Source: an uncultured Paracoccaceae bacterium (lineage in GTDB: Bacteria; Pseudomonadota; Alphaproteobacteria; Rhodobacterales; Rhodobacteraceae). From it: 64,000 nucleotides of DNA. The stretch covers positions 682,001 through 746,000 of the forward strand of contig CALSOO010000004.1 in NCBI GenBank assembly GCA_943787985.1, read 5' to 3'. Shown piece after piece: positions 28,257 through 37,480 of the stretch; position 1 is the first letter of the stretch, and each line of letters opens with the position of its first letter. The notes beneath the pieces were generated by a model. That model was not told the DNA's origin. It ran no database searches and saw only the letters and a list, made by a program, of their open reading frames with translations. Position numbers and translations under genes: made by a program.

Positions 28257-28297
28257 CTTAGAGTCATTCTAATCTTGAGTATTTTAGTAGGGTACTC
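28257..28297. promoter_or_regulatory. Irr-box-like palindrome and second inverted repeat upstream of ferric-binding protein
   Basis: TTAGAGTCATTCTAA (28258-28272) is a palindrome with one weak pair. It matches the alphaproteobacterial Irr/ICE consensus TTTAGAA-N3-TTCTAAA at most positions. It begins two bases after the gntR stop and lies about 90 bases before the iron-binding protein start. A second inverted repeat, GAGTA (28277-28281) and TACTC (28293-28297), follows. Iron control through Irr is established for many such genes in this group; here it is inferred from the site and the gene. Confidence 0.5.
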
Positions 28298-28361
28298 TTG
28301 ACTCATGCTTCGAAATAATAGACTTACTGTTTTTATCGGATTTATCCAACGGAGAGTCATC

Positions 28362-29381
28362 ATGACCACCTACCGCCTTTTCACCACGTCCTGTTTTGTT
28401 GCTCTTATGGGCTTGCCCGCTTTTGCCGAAGGGGAGCTGAACCTGTATTCCTCGCGCCACTATGACACGGATGAACGTCTGTATTCGGACTTCACCGACG
28501 CCACTGGCATCACAATCAACCGCATCGAGGGCAAAGGCGATGAGTTGATTGCACGTATGCAAGCTGAAGGGGCCAACTCCCCTGCGGATGTTTTGTTGAC
28601 CGTCGATACCTCCCGCCTCAAGCGCGCCACCGACGCAGGGGTTCTGCAACCCATAGACAGCGCCGTGCTTGAAGAGCGCATCCCTGCCAACTTGCAAGAT
28701 TCCGACAACCGCTGGTTTGGGTTCTCCCAACGGGCCCGCATCATTTTCTACAACAAAGCCGAAGTGGCGAACCCGCCAATGGACTACGTTTCCTTGGCGG
28801 ACCCTGCCTATAAAGGCATGGTATGTCACCGCTCGTCCTCCAACGTCTATTCCCAAACGCTACTGTCTGCTGTGATCGAAAACCATGGCGAAGACGCCGC
28901 GACAGCTTGGGCGCAAGGCGTAGTAGAGAACTTTGCCCGTGACCCTCAGGGCGGCGATACGGATCAGTTGCGCGGATTGGTGTCCGGTGAGTGTCTGGTG
29001 TCGATTTCCAACACATATTACTTTGCCCGTGCCATCCGCCGTGACGTCAAAGGCCTTGATAAAGCAGCTATGGAGAACATCGGTTGGGTGTTTCCGGCCC
29101 AAGATGCAGAAGGCGCGCACATGAATCTGTCTGGGGCCGGGGTGGCTGCAAATGCACCCAACAAAGACAACGCGATCAAGTTCCTTGAGTATCTCGCGTC
29201 CGATCAAGCGCAGCAGTATTTTTCCGCCGGAAATGATGAATACCCTGCTGTGCCCTCTGTTGAACTCAGCCCGTCCGTTGCAGCCCTTGGAGAATTCAAA
29301 GGGGATACTGTGAACCTGTCTGAAGTCGCGAAAAACGTGCCCACAGCGCAAAAGATTTTTAACGCGGTCGGCTGGAAGTAA
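28362..29381 (+). CDS. Ferric-iron ABC transporter substrate-binding protein
   Basis: 339 residues from ATG 28362 (GGAGAG upstream; an earlier ATG at 28305 gives an unlikely leader). Signal peptide TTSCFVALMGLPAFAEG. The mature start ELNLYSSRHYDTDERLYSDFTDATGI is the FbpA/FutA1 pattern, in which the paired Tyr and His bind Fe(III). Other family marks are SPADVLLTVDTSRL, the C-terminal Tyr-Tyr in NTYYFARA, and SGAGVAANAPNKDNAIKFLEYLASDQAQ. It delivers ferric iron to an ABC permease that is not encoded beside it. A strong terminator follows 26 bases after the stop, so it is a single-gene unit, with Irr-like control suggested by the upstream palindrome. Confidence 0.9.
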   Translation: MTTYRLFTTSCFVALMGLPAFAEGELNLYSSRHYDTDERLYSDFTDATGITINRIEGKGDELIARMQAEGANSPADVLLTVDTSRLKRATDAGVLQPIDSAVLEERIPANLQDSDNRWFGFSQRARIIFYNKAEVANPPMDYVSLADPAYKGMVCHRSSSNVYSQTLLSAVIENHGEDAATAWAQGVVENFARDPQGGDTDQLRGLVSGECLVSISNTYYFARAIRRDVKGLDKAAMENIGWVFPAQDAEGAHMNLSGAGVAANAPNKDNAIKFLEYLASDQAQQYFSAGNDEYPAVPSVELSPSVAALGEFKGDTVNLSEVAKNVPTAQKIFNAVGWK

Positions 29382-29406
29382 GCCCCGACAAAACCACTAA
29401 CTCAAG

Positions 29407-29438
29407 GTCCGATCGCTGCAAAGTGGTCGGACTTTTTT
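29407..29438 (+). terminator. Rho-independent terminator of the ferric-binding protein gene
   Basis: GTCCGATC (29407-29414) pairs with GGTCGGAC (29425-29432), eight pairs with one G-U, followed by six T. Confidence 0.85.
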
Positions 29439-29451
29439 CGTTTGGACGGGC

Positions 29452-29955
29452 CTATTCGAAGGCAGCGAACTGTCCGAATTTCCCTTGGGAAAATGCCAGC
29501 CCTGCGCGGTCTTGCATGCTGACTTGGCGCACCTGTCCAACAACCATCGTGTGATCCCCCGCAGGGTGCGTCGCGTAGGCGTCGCATTCAATCCGTGCCG
29601 CGCATCCGTCAAACAACGGAACGCCCTTTGCATTCACGTCAAAGCCGAACCCTTCGAACCCGTCGCCGCGCGTTGCAAAGTGGGACGCCAAAGCGCTTTG
29701 ATCAGCGCATAGAACATGAATGCAGAAATGCGCAGCTTGCACGAACGCGTCGTGGCGTTTGGAACTCAGCCCCGGCGCCCACATCACCAATGGCGGGTCA
29801 AGGGACAGGGACGTGAAGGAGTTGGCAGTCATGCCCATCGGCCCCATAGGGGTGTGCGATGTAATCACCGTAACCCCTGTCGTGAAGCGCCCTAAAGCGG
29901 CACGCAACTGGGGTTTGGTTTCAGGCGAAGGGGCAAATGTAGAGTGCTGTGTCAT
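29452..29955 (-). CDS. Flavin reductase-like protein (FMN-binding split barrel)
   Basis: 167 residues when started at the ATG at 29955 (MTQHSTF); a start 36 bases earlier is possible. The pattern LRAALGRFTTGVTVIT, then GMTANSFTSLSLDPPLVMWAP, then FCIHVLCADQSALASHFA, then HTMVVGQVRQV is that of the flavin:NAD(P)H reductase family (HpaC/RutF-like), where the G-x-T-x-S-x-x-S segment binds FMN. Such proteins reduce free flavin for a partner monooxygenase or act as flavin oxidoreductases on their own. No partner oxygenase is adjacent, so the physiological role is open. It converges on the terminator of the iron-binding protein gene. Confidence 0.85.
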   Translation of the reverse strand: MTQHSTFAPSPETKPQLRAALGRFTTGVTVITSHTPMGPMGMTANSFTSLSLDPPLVMWAPGLSSKRHDAFVQAAHFCIHVLCADQSALASHFATRGDGFEGFGFDVNAKGVPLFDGCAARIECDAYATHPAGDHTMVVGQVRQVSMQDRAGLAFSQGKFGQFAAFE

Positions 29956-30015
29956 GCAGAAGCGATGCCATGCCACAACGTGTTTGTCCACATCTGGAAA
30001 TGCCCAAGACTTGCC

Positions 30016-30699
30016 CTATTGGGTGATGTCATGAACCATATTCTTCAAAGTGGCGCTAATTGTGGCGATTTCGCCCATTGCGTCCACGCGCTTTAGGGCC
30101 CCTTGGTTTTCGTAGTACGCAATCAATGGAGCGGTCTGTGCGTGATAGGCCTTGAGGCGGTCCGCCACTGTTTCGGCGTTGTCATCCGCGCGTCGCGTCA
30201 TTTCGGTGCCGCCACATGCGTCGCAAACTCCCTCGGACTTGGGTTGTTTGAAGCGGTCGTGATACCCTTCACCGCAGCCCGCGCACGTAAAGCGCCCTGC
30301 AATGCGGCTCACCATGGCGACATCTTCAACGTCAAGGCTGATTGCTGCGTTGATTTTCATGCCGGTTTCCAAAAGCAATCCGTCCAAGGCTTCGGCTTGA
30401 ACTGTGGTTCGTGGAAAACCGTCAAGGATGACGCCTTGGGCGCAGTCTGTTTGCTTGAGGCGATCGCGAAGAATGTTGATCACGATGCCGTCGCTGACCA
30501 ACCCCCCTGCTTTCATGACCGTTTCGGCCTCTTTTCCGGCGTCGGTGCCTTGGGCGACAGCGGCGCGCAACAGATCCCCTGTGCTGAGTTGAACAAGGCC
30601 AAAGCCCGCCTCAAGCATCCGGGCTTGTGTGCCCTTGCCAGCGCCTGGCGGGCCAAGCAGGATCAAAACAGCGGGTTTGGTCATAACAGTAGCGTCCAT
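30016..30699 (-). CDS. adk: Adenylate kinase
   Basis: 227-228 residues. The start at 30699 (MDATVMTKPAV) is chosen for AAAGGA eight bases upstream; MTKPAV at 30684 is the alternative. P-loop GPPGAGKGTQ, STGDLLR, the substrate motif LDGFPRT, and a LID domain with four cysteines (CAGCGEGYHDRF and CDACGG) that would bind structural zinc. It interconverts ATP + AMP and 2 ADP in the cytoplasm and is essential. It lies downstream of acetyl-CoA synthetase on the same strand, 70 bases away; that neighbour makes AMP, so co-expression would make sense, but the two may have separate promoters. Confidence 0.95.
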   Translation of the reverse strand: MDATVMTKPAVLILLGPPGAGKGTQARMLEAGFGLVQLSTGDLLRAAVAQGTDAGKEAETVMKAGGLVSDGIVINILRDRLKQTDCAQGVILDGFPRTTVQAEALDGLLLETGMKINAAISLDVEDVAMVSRIAGRFTCAGCGEGYHDRFKQPKSEGVCDACGGTEMTRRADDNAETVADRLKAYHAQTAPLIAYYENQGALKRVDAMGEIATISATLKNMVHDITQ

Positions 30700-30768
30700 G
30701 GGAAAGGTCCTTTGCAGCGTCATCTTTGGCCAATGCAGGGCGCCAGCCGTGGCCGGCGCCCTGTGGTC

Positions 30769-32712
30769 TCAGAGGTTCATACGATTGGCGATCAGGTCTT
30801 CGACCACGGAGGGGTCCGCGAGGGTCGAGATATCCCCAAGCGCGCCGTAGTCGTTCTCTGCGATCTTGCGCAGGATGCGGCGCATGATCTTGCCGGAACG
30901 GGTTTTTGGCAGACCGGGGGCCCATTGGATCAGATCAGGTGAAGCGATGGGGCCAATTTCCGTCCGTACCCATGTGCGCAATTCCTTGCGCAGTTCTTCG
31001 GATGGCTCTTCGCCGCCCATCAGAGTCACGTAGCAATAGATGCCCTGGCCTTTGATATCGTGGGGATAGCCCACCACGGCAGATTCGGCGACTTTCGGGT
31101 GCGCGACCAGCGCGCTTTCCACTTCAGCCGTGCCCATGCGGTGTCCCGAGACGTTGATGACATCGTCAACACGCCCTGTGATCCAATAGTCGCCATCTGC
31201 ATCGCGTTTGCAGCCGTCACCGGTGAAATAGTAGCCTTTGTAGTCCGAGAAATACGTCTTTTCGAACCGCTCGTGATCCCCCCAAACCGTGCGCATTTGA
31301 CCGGGCCAGCTGCTTTTAATGCACAAGACACCTTCCACATCATTGCCCTCGATTTCCGCGCCGGTTGTGGGCTCGAGAACGACAGGCTCGATGCCAAAGA
31401 ACGGCTTCATCGCCGACCCCGGTTTCATCGCATGGGCGCCGGGCAGGGGGGTCATCAAATGGCCACCCGTTTCCGTCTGCCACCATGTATCAACGATGGG
31501 GCATTTCCCGCCACCAATGACTTCATTGTACCAGTTCCACGCTTCGGGGTTGATGGGCTCACCTACGGTGCCAAGCAGCTTGAGGCTGCTCAGATCGCAT
31601 TTGGCGGCGAAATCGTTGCCTTGGCCCATCAATGCGCGAATTGCGGTGGGGGCGGTGTAGAACTGCGCGACTTTGTGCTTTTCCACGACCTGCCAGAAGC
31701 GGGAGGCGTCAGGGTATGTCGGGACGCCTTCAAACATGATGGTCGTCGCACCGTTGGCCAAGGGCCCGTACACAATATAGCTGTGACCTGTGACCCAGCC
31801 CACGTCTGCCGTGCACCAGAACACATCACCGTCTTTGTAATCAAAGGTGATTTCATGGGTCATCGAGGCATAGACAATGTAGCCTCCCGTCGAGTGTACA
31901 ACACCCTTGGGCATGCCCGTCGAGCCGGATGTATAAAGGACAAACAAGGGGTCTTCGGCGTTCATCTCTTCGGGGGCGCAAACCTCTGATGCGGCCGCAC
32001 TCAGCACATTGTAGTCACGGTCGCGCGTTTCGTCCCATGCGACGTCACCGCCAGTGCGGCGCACGACAAGACACTGAACAGAGGATGCGCAGTTGGCGAG
32101 GGCTTTATCGGCGTTGGCTTTCAACGGGGTGTTGCGCCCGCCACGCGGGGCTTCGTCGGCTGTGATAACAACTTTGGCTTCTGACCCGTTCACGCGGGCC
32201 GCCAGTGCTTCGGGAGAGAAACCGGCAAAGACGATAGAGTGGATCGCGCCGATACGCGCGCAGGCCAACATCGCATAGGCCGCTTCGGGGATCATCGGCA
32301 TGTAAATGACAACGCGGTCCCCTTTGGACACGCCCAAGTCCTTCAGGACGTTGGCCATTTTGTTCACAGAGGCGGACAACTGGTTGTAAGTAATGTGCAT
32401 CGCGCCGTCTTCGGGGCTGTCAGGCTCCCAGATAATCGCGGTCTTGTCACCACGGGTCGCGAGGTGGCGGTCAATGCAGTTGGCGGACACGTTGAGCGTT
32501 CCGTCGGCAAACCATTTGATGTCCACATTGCCAAAGTCATACGAGACGTTTTGGACTTGAGTGTATGGTGTCATCCAGTCGATGCGCTTGCCGTGCTCGC
32601 CCCAAAATGCGGATGGGTCCGCAATGGATGCTGCGTACATCGCGTCGTATTTGGCAGCATCAACATGCGCATTGGCTGCCATTTCGGCGGACGGTGGGAA
32701 TGTGTCGGACAT
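30769..32712 (-). CDS. acs: Acetyl-CoA synthetase (AMP-forming)
   Basis: 647 residues from the ATG at 32712, placed by GGGAGGAG upstream; the frame is open 11 codons further but without a site. Core motifs: [18 protein letters not shown] (ATP/AMP loop), [36 protein letters not shown], the [34 protein letters not shown] hinge, and the C-terminal [15 protein letters not shown], whose Lys is the residue controlled by acetylation in this family. It activates acetate to acetyl-CoA in the cytoplasm. The leader (32717-32792) carries a duplicated ribosome-site sequence and pairing options that could control translation. Confidence 0.96.
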   Translation of the reverse strand: MSDTFPPSAEMAANAHVDAAKYDAMYAASIADPSAFWGEHGKRIDWMTPYTQVQNVSYDFGNVDIKWFADGTLNVSANCIDRHLATRGDKTAIIWEPDSPEDGAMHITYNQLSASVNKMANVLKDLGVSKGDRVVIYMPMIPEAAYAMLACARIGAIHSIVFAGFSPEALAARVNGSEAKVVITADEAPRGGRNTPLKANADKALANCASSVQCLVVRRTGGDVAWDETRDRDYNVLSAAASEVCAPEEMNAEDPLFVLYTSGSTGMPKGVVHSTGGYIVYASMTHEITFDYKDGDVFWCTADVGWVTGHSYIVYGPLANGATTIMFEGVPTYPDASRFWQVVEKHKVAQFYTAPTAIRALMGQGNDFAAKCDLSSLKLLGTVGEPINPEAWNWYNEVIGGGKCPIVDTWWQTETGGHLMTPLPGAHAMKPGSAMKPFFGIEPVVLEPTTGAEIEGNDVEGVLCIKSSWPGQMRTVWGDHERFEKTYFSDYKGYYFTGDGCKRDADGDYWITGRVDDVINVSGHRMGTAEVESALVAHPKVAESAVVGYPHDIKGQGIYCYVTLMGGEEPSEELRKELRTWVRTEIGPIASPDLIQWAPGLPKTRSGKIMRRILRKIAENDYGALGDISTLADPSVVEDLIANRMNL

Positions 32713-32716
32713 AGAA

Positions 32717-32792
32717 GGCTCCTCCCTATTGGTCTTGATATTCACGGAGCCATGGTGTGCGGATCACGATACGTGATGCGCGGCTCCTCCCT
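32717..32792 (-). promoter_or_regulatory. Duplicated RBS sequence and alternative hairpins in the acs leader
   Basis: On the minus strand AGGGAGGAGCC occurs twice, at 32782-32792 and again at 32717-32727 as the acs ribosome site. Between them GGCTCC (32746-32751) can pair with either copy's GGAGCC. Pairing with the upstream copy is stabilised by an inner stem ATCACG-TAT-CGTGAT (32763-32777). Pairing with the downstream copy would cover the acs ribosome site. The layout is that of a two-state leader. Function is inferred. Confidence 0.4.
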
Positions 32793-33158
32793 TGCGCGGA
32801 GCATAGCGGCATTTGAAAAGAAAGGAATAAGTCGCGGTAATATAACGGTTTCATTGTAAATATTTTCTCCCACATTTGAAATTTTTGTAAATTTGGGAGC
32901 GGTGAATTTGAAAATCAGTGTCTTTTCCGCCCATTGCGTGTCAACGCCACACAGCGCAATCAAGGCTTGAAGTCGGCGTTTGCCCCCTCACAATTGAAAA
33001 GCTGTGATCAGTTCGGGGGATATATTCTTGCGCGGGGGGCGGCGTAGACGAATTTCCCAGAATCATAATTTGCGCATTGTTGCACTTGGAACCTCGGACG
33101 ATGCAGGCTAGCTTCCCTTTCAAGCGCGGTCCTGCCTGCGCACATAAGGGAGAGTAAA
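32793..33158. promoter_or_regulatory. Divergent promoter region between acs and the TRAP transporter
   Basis: This stretch of about 370 bases has no convincing gene. It is AT-rich in 32815-32920 (with runs such as AAATATTTT and AATTTTTGTAAATTT), fitting promoters for acs on the minus strand and the TRAP operon on the plus strand. AAGGGAGAG just before 33159 is the ribosome site of the first TRAP gene. I could not assign a specific operator. Confidence 0.5.
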
Positions 33159-34175
33159 ATGAACAAATTTGCACTTGGTGCTGTTGCCAGCACACTGACG
33201 TTTGCCTTCGCAATCGAAGCGGCGGCGACAGAATGGAATGTTTCGGTTTGGGGCAAGCGCCGCGCCTTTACCGAGCACGTTGAAAAGCTGGCGGAGTTGG
33301 TGTCTGAAAAGACAAACGGCGAGTTCACGATGAACATCAGCTATGGTGGTCTGTCCAAGAACCGCGAGAACCTTGACGGGATTTCTATTGGCGCGTTTGA
33401 AATGGCGCAGTTCTGCGCGGGCTATCACCGCGACAAAAACCGCGTTGTAACGGTTCTTGAGCTGCCGTTCCTGGGTGTCGAGAATCTTGAACAGGAAGTC
33501 GCCGTGTCTCGTGCGGTTTATGCGCACCCTGCGGCCACCGAAGAGATGGCGCAATGGAACGCGAAGCTGTTGATGACGTCCCCGATGCCCCAGTACAATC
33601 TGGTTGGCACAGGCGAGCCGCGCGACACACTTGCAGACTTCGCTGGCATGCGTGTGCGCGCCACGGGTGGTTTGGGCAAAGCCTTTGAAGCTGTCGGGGG
33701 TGTTCCGACATCCGTGACCGCAACTGAAGCGTATCAAGCGATGGAATCCGGTGTTGTCGACACGGTTGCCTTCGCCCAGCACGCCCACCTGAGCTTTGGC
33801 ACGATCAACCAGGCCGACTGGTGGACTGCCAACCTGAACCCCGGCACTGTGAATTGCCCCGTTGTGGCCAACATCGATGCTTACGAAAGCCTCTCTGATG
33901 AACACCGCGCGGCGCTGGACAGCTCCATTCCTGAATCCCTTGATCACTACCTCGCCAACTACGGCGAGTTGCTGAAAAAATGGGATTCCGTGTTGGAAGA
34001 AAAAGGTGTGACCAAGGTTGAGATCGACGAGGCCGTGCTTGCGGAATTCCGCGCCACAGCCGCCGATCCGATCCGTGATGCGTGGATCGCTGACATGGAA
34101 GCCCAAGGTCTCCCGGGCCAAGAGCTGTATGACCTTGTGGTCAAAACTTTGGCAGAGGCCAAATCCGGCAGCTAA
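33159..34175 (+). CDS. TRAP transporter substrate-binding protein (DctP family)
   Basis: 338 residues with a signal peptide (ALGAVASTLTFAFAIEAAA, cleavage after AAA) and the periplasmic DctP fold: WGKRRAFTEHVEKLAELVSEKTNGEFTMNISYGGLSK, ELPFLG, then the substrate-binding region GMRVRATGGLGKAFEAVGGVPTSVTATEAYQAMESGVVDTVAF. In this family an Arg in the RVRA position salt-bridges to the ligand carboxylate. The ligand is not evident; roseobacters use such systems for organic acids, amino acids and related anions. It is the first gene of a dctP-dctQ-dctM operon, separated from dctQ by a strong intergenic stem-loop. Confidence 0.9.
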   Translation: MNKFALGAVASTLTFAFAIEAAATEWNVSVWGKRRAFTEHVEKLAELVSEKTNGEFTMNISYGGLSKNRENLDGISIGAFEMAQFCAGYHRDKNRVVTVLELPFLGVENLEQEVAVSRAVYAHPAATEEMAQWNAKLLMTSPMPQYNLVGTGEPRDTLADFAGMRVRATGGLGKAFEAVGGVPTSVTATEAYQAMESGVVDTVAFAQHAHLSFGTINQADWWTANLNPGTVNCPVVANIDAYESLSDEHRAALDSSIPESLDHYLANYGELLKKWDSVLEEKGVTKVEIDEAVLAEFRATAADPIRDAWIADMEAQGLPGQELYDLVVKTLAEAKSGS

Positions 34176-34191
34176 GCCGACCCAAGAACAG

Positions 34192-34221
34192 ACAAGGCGC
34201 GCGGTGTTTCGCGCGCTTTGT
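34192..34221 (+). terminator. Intercistronic stem-loop between TRAP binding protein and small permease
   Basis: ACAAGGCGCGCG (34192-34203) pairs with CGCGCGCTTTGT (34210-34221), twelve pairs with one G-U and a GTGTTT loop. No T-run beyond the stem. Such structures after a binding-protein gene usually protect its mRNA or partly stop transcription, giving more binding protein than membrane subunits. Confidence 0.65.
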
Positions 34222-34257
34222 CCACAAACAATAACATCGTAATCGGGGGATGAAACG

Positions 34258-34887
34258 ATGGCAGGCTCTGCAGCAGTCCTTGAGGACTCCAGCCTACTCA
34301 GCAAGCTTGATAGAGCTTTGCTGCCAATTGAAAAATTCTGCGCATTGCTCAGTGGCCTCGCGATTTTCTCGCTGATGTTTCTGGCGGCCTATTCGGTGAC
34401 AGGGCGCAAATTTTTTGCCTCTCCCTTGCAAGGGTACGTGGATTACATCGAGGCGGCGATGCCGATCATCGCGATCATGGGTGTTTCTTATGTGCAGCGC
34501 GATGGCACGCATATTCGCATGGATATGCTGGTGTCGGCGCTCAAAGGTCGGCTGCTTTGGCTGTTTGAACTGATCTCGGTTTTGATGATCCTTGTTTTGA
34601 TCGTGGCGTTGACGTGGGGCGCTTGGGAGCATTTCGATCGCTCTTTTGACTGTGCGCGTCCACTGTGCAGTCGTGACAGCTCGATTGATATCGGAATCCC
34701 GATCTGGCCCTCCAAGCTGGTCGTCCCCGTGGCCTTTGGCATCCTCGCGCTGCGGCTCATTCTGCAGGCGGTCGGGTATGGGCGCGCTTTGGTCTTGGGG
34801 CTTGAAAATCCCGTGGCGGTGCCCCTGAACCTAAGCGTCGCAGATCAAGCGCGTATCGAGGCCGAAAGCCTGATGGGAGCCGACTGA
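34258..34887 (+). CDS. TRAP transporter small permease (DctQ family)
   Basis: 209 residues with four predicted helices, the DctQ layout: helix 1 FCALLSGLAIFSLMFLAAYSVTGRKFF, then the family's YVDYIEAAMPIIAIMGVSYVQRDGTHIRMDMLVSALKGRLLWLFELI, then a third helix LVLIVALTWGAWEHF, and a fourth in KLVVPVAFGILALRLILQAVGYG. A loop with CARPLCSRD is larger than usual. It pairs with the large permease DctM in the cytoplasmic membrane. The stop overlaps the dctM start (TGATG), so the two are translationally coupled. Confidence 0.88.
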   Translation: MAGSAAVLEDSSLLSKLDRALLPIEKFCALLSGLAIFSLMFLAAYSVTGRKFFASPLQGYVDYIEAAMPIIAIMGVSYVQRDGTHIRMDMLVSALKGRLLWLFELISVLMILVLIVALTWGAWEHFDRSFDCARPLCSRDSSIDIGIPIWPSKLVVPVAFGILALRLILQAVGYGRALVLGLENPVAVPLNLSVADQARIEAESLMGAD

Positions 34888-36292
34888 TGGATCCTATTGA
34901 AATTGGCCTTTGGGTTTCCGGTGGCATGCTGGTCATGGTTTTGCTTGGCATGCGTGTGGCGTTTGCCGCTGGTATGGCAGGGTTTGTCGGGTTGGTGTGG
35001 CTGCGCTGGAACGGATTTGACTATGATCCTGAGCGCTTTTGGAAATCGGTCGAGATCAGCGTCAAAATTGCCGGTCTCACGCCACATTCCAAAGTCAGCG
35101 CGCAGGTCCTGAGCCTGATCCCTGTGTTCATTCTGATCGGCTACCTTGCCTATCATGCGAAACTGACGACGGCCCTTTTTGAGGCGTGTAAACGTTGGAT
35201 TGCCTGGGTGCCCGGGGGCTTGGCCGTGTCCACAATCTTTGCCACAGCAGGGTTTGCGGCTGTCTCTGGCGCATCTGTTGCCACGGCGGCCGTGTTCGCG
35301 CGCATCGCGATCCCCGAGATGCTAAAGATCGGCTACAACAAACAATTCGCGGCGGGCGTTGTGGCGGCAGGGGGCACGTTGGCCTCCCTTATCCCACCCT
35401 CGGCCATCCTTGTGATCTATGCGATTATCGTGGAGCAGGACGTCGGCAAACTGCTGCTCGCAGGCTTTATCCCGGGAGCGTTTTCCGCGATCATCTATGC
35501 AGGGCTGATCATCGGCATCGCCATGATCTTTAAAAACGTCGGCCCCCCTGTGTCGGGGTTCACATGGCAAGAACGCTTTGAAAGCCTGCCCCCTGCTTTG
35601 CCCATTGTGGCTGTGGTCGTGATCATTATCTTCTTTGTCTACAACCCGTTTGGCGATGCCTGGGGCACCCCGACCGAAGGCGGGGCCATCGGGGCGTTCA
35701 TCGTTTTCCTGATGGCGCTTTATCGCGGCATGCGGTGGGGGCAATTGAAAGAGGCGCTTGTTGGACACTGCCAAGCTGACGGTGATGATTTTCACCATCA
35801 TCTGGGGCGTTTTGATCTATGTGCGATTCCTCGGGTTTGCCGAATTGCCTGATGCGTTTTCGGACTGGATTACCGCGCTTGAGATGTCGCCCGATGTTGA
35901 TCCTGATCTGCATCTCTGCTGGCCTATGCGGTTCTGGGCATGTTCATGGATGCGATCGGGATGCTGCTGCTGACGCTGCCTGTGGTTTATCCTGCCGTGA
36001 TGGCGCTGAACGGCGGCGAAAGCGTCCTCGCCGCGGACAGTGCGTTCGGAATGTCGGGACCAATGTGTGCGATCTGGTTTGGCATTCTGGTGGTCAAAAT
36101 GGCCGAGTTCTGCCTGATCACCCCGCCTATCGGCCTGAACTGCTTTGTTGTGGCCGGGGTGCGCGACGACCTGACAGTTCAGGATGTGTTCAAAGGGGTC
36201 ACACCGTTCTTCATCGCGGATGCCTTTACCATTGCGCGTTGTTGGTCGCATTCCCGGGGATCGTGCTTTGGCTGCCGTCCTTGGTCGGCTAA
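34887..36292 (+). pseudogene. TRAP transporter large permease (DctM family) with several frameshifts
   Basis: Residues 1-289 are intact DctM: many helices, GFAAVSGASVATAAVFARIAIPEM, AAGGTLASLIPPSAILVIYAIIVEQ. Near 35757 an extra T (GCGCTTGTTGG) shifts the frame. The family sequence continues as LDTAKLTVMIFTIIWGVLIYVRFLG in another frame, shifts twice more around 35895-35930, resumes as MFMDAIGMLLLTLPVVYPAV and CLITPPIGLNCFVVAGV, and shifts again near 36237 before ending PGIVLWLPSLVG. At least four indels lie in 500 bases, yet amino-acid conservation between them is normal. As read, no full permease is made and the TRAP system would not work. Sequencing error or recent decay are both possible. 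Confidence 0.85.
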
Positions 36293-36312
36293 CGTAGGGG
36301 TTTGTTCATTCT

Positions 36313-36335
36313 GGCGCGGCATAATATGCTGCGCC
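36313..36335 (+). terminator. Stem-loop after the TRAP operon
   Basis: GGCGCGGCAT (36313-36322) pairs with ATGCTGCGCC (36326-36335), ten pairs with one G-U and an AAT loop. It is followed only by GGACGATGGTTTTG, so the T-run is weak; termination is possible but not certain. Confidence 0.45.
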
Positions 36336-36364
36336 GGACGATGGTTTTGTAACGGGTATAAACG

Positions 36365-37417
36365 ATGGACGTCACATTTGATGCCCAAGCGGCGACTGGC
36401 ATTTCCGCCGCGCTGTCTTACGACCCCGAGACGACGCAAGCCTTTGAGGCGAAGCTGAATTTCGACATCACGGGCTCCGGTATGAGCTTTGACGCACAAG
36501 GTGTGCCGCTTGATGGTTTGTTTACTCAAATCACGCTCACACAATCCTACATCCTGAACGAAGGCGACGCTGAGGTATTCATACCTCTGGCTTACTTCAC
36601 AGGCGTCGAAACGGATATTTCTGACGTTTTCGAACAATTCAGCACACCTGAGCAAGGGATGAATTTGCTTGCCCTGTCATTGATGTGGGCTGGCACCAAA
36701 CGGTTGGACGGGGAGGTCGGCGTGGTGATCTCTGCGCAGGCCGAGGGCGGGCTGACAAAAGGCAGCGCCAAAAATGATGTGATCATCGTGGATCAGGACC
36801 AAAACTGGTTCAAAGCAGGCTGGGGCGACGATGTCATGGAAGCCACTGGTGGCCCTGTGCGTTTTAACGGGCAAGCGGGCAATGACCAGCTTGTGGGGGG
36901 CGGGTTCGACGACATCTTGCGCGGTGGATCGGGCGACGACTCCGTTCAGGGGTTGGACGGAAATGACAAGATGTACGGCCAAGGCGGCAATGACGGTCTG
37001 CGCGGTGATGCTGGTGATGATTTGCTGTGGGGTGGGGCAGGGCGTGATTATCTGATCGGGGGCGCGGGGCGCGACAAGATGGTTGGCGGGGCAGGCGCGG
37101 ATATGTTCGTGTTCAACGTGGCCACCGCAATGACCGACGGCTACAGCCACAAAGCCGAATACGGGCGCAATGTCGTGCGCGACTTTGACTTTGGCGAAGA
37201 TGCTTTGCGCTTTGGATACGGCTACAATCAAAGCTTCACCCAAGCTGAGGCATTTGACTGGTTTATGCAGCATGCGGATGATCACAATGGCCAGGTGCGC
37301 CTGATCGATGGCAACGTGCGCATTATCATCAAAGACGCGTCTGTGGATGATTTCACCCTCGAGCATTTCGCGGGCTCGGACACGCACAACAGCTACAATG
37401 ACTGGCTTGTGGTCTAA
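36365..37417 (+). CDS. RTX (haemolysin-type calcium-binding repeat) protein, likely type I secreted
   Basis: 350 residues without a signal peptide. The N-terminal 150 residues form an unrecognised beta-rich domain. Residues about 165-245 hold about eight RTX nonapeptides (GGxGxDxLx type), such as GGSGDDSVQ, GLDGNDKMY, GQGGNDGLR, GDAGDDLLW, GGAGRDYLI, GGAGRDKMV, GGAGADMFV; these bind calcium in a beta roll outside the cell. The C-terminal part (VRDFDFGEDALRFG..., ending NDWLVV) resembles the closing domain with a C-terminal type I secretion signal. No ABC/MFP exporter gene lies beside it, so it must use one elsewhere. Without a catalytic domain its role (adhesin, enzyme or other) is open. Confidence 0.85.
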   Translation: MDVTFDAQAATGISAALSYDPETTQAFEAKLNFDITGSGMSFDAQGVPLDGLFTQITLTQSYILNEGDAEVFIPLAYFTGVETDISDVFEQFSTPEQGMNLLALSLMWAGTKRLDGEVGVVISAQAEGGLTKGSAKNDVIIVDQDQNWFKAGWGDDVMEATGGPVRFNGQAGNDQLVGGGFDDILRGGSGDDSVQGLDGNDKMYGQGGNDGLRGDAGDDLLWGGAGRDYLIGGAGRDKMVGGAGADMFVFNVATAMTDGYSHKAEYGRNVVRDFDFGEDALRFGYGYNQSFTQAEAFDWFMQHADDHNGQVRLIDGNVRIIIKDASVDDFTLEHFAGSDTHNSYNDWLVV

Positions 37418-37480
37418 GCGGGCCAAGTCTTTTGCGGGGCGTTAACAGCTCATTTGCAATTTAGCATGTATTTCTCTCAA

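Noticed and set aside
36950..37110. Short tandem repeats that could suggest a repeat array
   Set aside because: They are RTX codon repeats inside a gene, not CRISPR; no CRISPR array or cas gene is seen in the window.
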